A DNA stretch of 5,977 bases from a bacterium. Lineage in GTDB: Bacteria; ARS69. Below, piece after piece: positions 4,245-5,977 of the stretch. The stretch's first letter is position 1. The number at the start of each line of letters is the position of its first letter. The position numbers were made by a program, and so were the translations under genes. The stretch covers positions 1 through 5,977 of the forward strand of contig JALGZO010000555.1 in assembly GCA_025774865.1 (NCBI GenBank), in the 5' to 3' direction. The notes beneath the pieces were generated by a model. That model saw nothing but the letters and a program-made list of their open reading frames with translations. It did no database searches and was not told where the DNA came from.

Positions 4245-5573
4245 ATGTTTCGCCGCATCCTCATCCCGGCAGTCATCACCGCGGGGATCGTCAGCCTTGC
4301 CGGCTGCGGAGATTCTTCTCCCGATTCCGTCCTCAGTCTCGCCGGGGCGGACCGTTCGCTCGCCGGTGGATCGTCGGGACCGGTCATCACCCTCCGCTCG
4401 AACCTCCTCCCCACCCAGGTGAGCGGAGAACCGACCGAGCCGTTGGACGTGTTCGCCGGCAACGGCCTGCGGTTCACGTGGAGCGCGAAGCCCGGAGAGT
4501 CGGGCTCTCCCGTGGCCGGCTTCGGCTACGCGGTGGACGATACGTCGGAGTGGGCGCCGTTTTCTCTGGAGAACACGGAATGGCCGCCGAGCATCAAGGG
4601 TGAACCGCAGTTCTGGTTTCCAGACGCGGGCCCGCACAAGTTCTTCGTCCGGGCGATCGACGAAGAGCAGACGATCACCGTTCTCGTCGCCGAGTTCGTC
4701 GTCTTCCTCGGTCCTCAATTCTGCAGCGAGACGGAGCGTTTCATTCTCGTCGTGCTCGACACCGATCCGGTTCCGCTCGTCGCGAACGGGATCTGGCCGG
4801 CCGACTACCCCGACGTGGAGCGCGCGCTGGTCGACAGCTGGTTCGAAGGCTACGACTTCCAGCTCTGGGAGACCGGCGGTACGGCAGCGCCTCCCGTGAG
4901 CCTCATGAACTGCGCCTCCAGCACGTTCTGGATTCATGGCTCCGATGTCGGCGCCGGCGCCGCGTCGGTCCTCGAGTCGTATCACCTGGCGGGCGCGAAC
5001 ACCCTCCAATCGTATTCCGCCGCGGGGGGGAACATCTTCCTGGCCGGCATCCGGCCGTCCGAGGCGCTCCGCTGGTTCGAGTCGGCCGACGACGGGGACC
5101 GGATCCGCCAGGAGTACCCCGTCGCGTTCGACGAGACGCTGGGAGGGGCGTCCTGGGCGAACTGGGTGCCCCACTGGGCGGCGACCCGGCTTCCACTCGC
5201 TGAAGTGGAGAGGTCGGTCGGCGGAGGCCGGAGCGATGCCGATGCGCTGCCACGGATCACGGTGGCGACCTCTGCGGTCACGGGCGGCCCGAACCCGTAT
5301 CCCGAACTGCCTTGGGACCCTGCGCGGTGGACGGGCTTGACGCGGGGCTTCGGATACTTCGACTTCGCGGTGCGCCCCGAGGACGGCGAAGTCATCTACG
5401 AGTTGAACGCCACCGGTACGTCGCTCGGCGTGCGGCGGCTGATCGGTCCGGGCGTGCGGGGCAACGCGGTCTTCGTCGGGTTCCATCCGTACTTCGTGGA
5501 AGACTCCGCGTTCCGCAGCCTGGTACGCGCGGTGCTCATCGACTTCGGGGAGCCGACGGATCCCGAGAGGTAA
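4245..5573 (+). CDS. Secreted lipoprotein with Ig/Fn3-like module and amidotransferase-like C-terminal half
   Basis: The product is 442 residues. It begins with a type II signal peptide: MFRR, a hydrophobic core at 5-17, and the lipobox LAGC with Cys21. Gly follows the Cys, so no Asp+2 inner-membrane retention signal is evident. Residues about 47-154 look like an Ig/Fn3-type beta sandwich, with LRFTWSA (75-81), VAGFGYAVDD (90-99) and HKFFVRAIDE (131-140). This pattern resembles extracellular beta-sandwich modules I recall from Eisenbacteria-like genomes. Residues about 165-434 look like an alpha/beta fold: a FILVVLDTD strand (166-174), AGGNIFLAGIRPSEAL (260-275), and a final VFVGFHPYFVED (409-420) plus helix ending in DFG. 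This resembles class I amidotransferase-like or ThuA-like folds, but no catalytic Cys-His-Glu triad is evident, so a binding role is as likely. Cys160 and Cys223 could form a disulfide. The gene has its own promoter and appears monocistronic. The function is unknown. Confidence 0.85.
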   Translation: MFRRILIPAVITAGIVSLAGCGDSSPDSVLSLAGADRSLAGGSSGPVITLRSNLLPTQVSGEPTEPLDVFAGNGLRFTWSAKPGESGSPVAGFGYAVDDTSEWAPFSLENTEWPPSIKGEPQFWFPDAGPHKFFVRAIDEEQTITVLVAEFVVFLGPQFCSETERFILVVLDTDPVPLVANGIWPADYPDVERALVDSWFEGYDFQLWETGGTAAPPVSLMNCASSTFWIHGSDVGAGAASVLESYHLAGANTLQSYSAAGGNIFLAGIRPSEALRWFESADDGDRIRQEYPVAFDETLGGASWANWVPHWAATRLPLAEVERSVGGGRSDADALPRITVATSAVTGGPNPYPELPWDPARWTGLTRGFGYFDFAVRPEDGEVIYELNATGTSLGVRRLIGPGVRGNAVFVGFHPYFVEDSAFRSLVRAVLIDFGEPTDPER

Positions 5574-5744
5574 GCCGAGCGCCGCCGCAGGGACCCTGTC
5601 TCGGTTGGGCACCCGCAACGCCTCGTTCACGGTGGCTTCGTAGACACCATCGATCTGGGGATGCGGGCGAACGGGTTCGGCAGGTTGTCGCGCTGCTCTA
5701 CGCGCCGACGTAGCCCCGGTGCGTGGTTCGTGCTCGCTACGAAA
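5574..5744. other. Spacer after the lipoprotein gene, no supported gene
   Basis: No frame here has a convincing start with a Shine-Dalgarno. The stem AGCCGAG (5573-5579) / CTCGGTT (5600-5606), with a smaller CAGG/CCTG stem inside, directly follows the stop and might act in 3' processing. It has no T-tract, so an intrinsic terminator is not supported. A - strand stretch opposite 5595-5690 reads without stops (with words such as PQIDGVYEATVNEALRVP) but is not recognisable. Confidence 0.3.
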
Positions 5745-5773
5745 TTGCGCCGTCGGGCATCCTCAGGTATTCT
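5745..5773 (+). promoter_or_regulatory. Candidate promoter for the right-edge gene
   Basis: TTGCGC and TATTCT are separated by exactly 17 bases, matching three of six and four of six consensus positions. Transcription would begin near 5780, leaving a leader of about 86 bases. A second possible -35 (TTGACT at 5781-5786) has no good -10 at the proper distance. Confidence 0.35.
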
Positions 5774-5815
5774 GCGATTGTTGACTCACGTCTCATGAAT
5801 AGCCGCATTCGCGTA

Positions 5816-5823
5816 CCCCCCCC
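5816..5823 (+). repeat. Run of eight C in the leader of the right-edge gene
   Basis: Eight consecutive C lie about 43 bases before the start codon and 29 bases before the Shine-Dalgarno. Homopolymer tracts can vary in length by slippage; here it would change only the leader, not a reading frame. Confidence 0.4.
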
Positions 5824-5851
5824 GACCGCCAGTGTGGAGGATGACCCAGGC

Positions 5852-5857
5852 AGGAGG
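5852..5857 (+). promoter_or_regulatory. Shine-Dalgarno AGGAGG deciding the right-edge start
   Basis: AGGAGG lies eight bases before the ATG at 5866 but only two bases before the in-frame ATG at 5860, so 5866 is the better start. The ATG at 5841 is in another frame that gives no signal peptide. Confidence 0.6.
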
Positions 5858-5865
5858 ACATGACG

Positions 5866-5977
5866 ATGTCTCTCAACCTACGCTGGTTCACAGTGGGAGC
5901 GTCGCTGGCACAGCTGGCGACGCAGGTTCGGGCCGGAACCCCAGACGAATACTCTTGGCGCTATTACCGTCCTGGAA
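5866..5977 (+). CDS. N-terminus of a probable secreted protein, cut by the window edge
   Basis: Only 37 codons are present. They encode MSLNLRWFTVGASLAQLATQ followed by VRAGTPDEYSWRYYRPG. The first 23 residues look like a short Sec signal peptide with a likely cleavage site after VRA. The mature part starts with a DEYSWRYYRPG motif, rich in aromatic residues. I recall similar openings from large secreted proteins with repeated beta-propeller-like modules in uncultured bacteria, but the fragment is too short to test this. The upstream Shine-Dalgarno and candidate promoter support a real, separately transcribed gene. The rest lies beyond the right edge. Confidence 0.6.
   Translation, partial: MSLNLRWFTVGASLAQLATQVRAGTPDEYSWRYYRPG

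Noticed and set aside
5573-5606. Possible terminator hairpin after the lipoprotein gene.
   Set aside because: The outer stem is seven pairs with a G-U and a large internal loop, the inner stem is four pairs, and no T-tract follows. Intrinsic termination is not supported.
4050-5630. A 526-codon open frame on the - strand opposite the lipoprotein gene, starting in the downstream spacer.
   Set aside because: It has an Arg-rich low-complexity composition and no recognisable motif; the opposite strand carries a clear promoter, Shine-Dalgarno, lipobox and folded-domain pattern.
5595-5690. Possible gene remnant on the - strand (open frame with PQIDGVYEATVNEALRVP).
   Set aside because: It reads somewhat like a protein but matches nothing I recognise, has no start signal, and is short enough to be chance in GC-rich DNA.
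5727-5743. Small inverted repeat TTCGT-N7-ACGAA just upstream of the candidate promoter.
   Set aside because: Only five base pairs, with no T-tract and no second copy; too weak to call an operator or terminator.
1-5977. Search for a defence system, mobile element or CRISPR array.
   Set aside because: No direct-repeat array, transposase, integrase, nuclease, helicase or terminal inverted repeats were seen; the content looks like ordinary envelope and signalling genes.

Overview
The window is GC-rich bacterial DNA carrying three genes or gene fragments on the + strand, a pair of small membrane-protein genes on the - strand, and the beginning of a further secreted-protein gene. The combination of an N-terminally membrane-embedded Hanks-type Ser/Thr kinase, a lipoprotein with an Ig/Fn3-like module followed by a glutamine-amidotransferase-like C-terminal half, and a new secreted-protein gene at the right edge suggests an uncultured FCB-type or Eisenbacteria-like lineage. 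That placement is an inference from gene style only; no rRNA or marker gene is present.

Left part (1-1449, + strand): the last 91 codons of a glycosyltransferase overlap by 4 bases (GTGA) with a complete M28-family metallopeptidase. The peptidase keeps all metal ligands and the catalytic Glu. It carries four hydrophobic segments, two of which lie between the first and second metal ligands. The overlap implies translational coupling, so the two products probably act in one envelope-related process.

Middle left (1311-2097, - strand): a 124-residue four-helix membrane protein is followed by a short protein with one N-terminal hydrophobic segment. The second frame has a very strong Shine-Dalgarno but runs 139 bp antisense into the end of the peptidase gene. 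A G-quadruplex-type motif lies just past the peptidase stop codon.

Divergent control region (2098-2311): it separates the - strand pair from the kinase gene. It holds a perfect 8-bp GC hairpin next to the - strand start, and two near-identical palindromes of the CRP/FNR-superfamily type (TGAC-N4-ATCA), exactly 22 bp apart. This is the clearest regulatory signal of the window and may control one or both divergent transcripts.

Right part (2312-5977, + strand): a 602-residue kinase with six predicted membrane helices before an apparently active kinase domain; then an extended -10 promoter (TGCTATAAT) and a Shine-Dalgarno that fix the start of a 442-residue lipoprotein; then a 292-base spacer with a candidate promoter; then the first 37 codons of a protein with a signal peptide, cut by the window edge.

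I found no CRISPR array, tRNA, rRNA, insertion sequence or obvious defence system. The most notable points are the tandem CRP/FNR-type sites, the membrane hairpin inside the M28 catalytic core, and the long convergent overlap.
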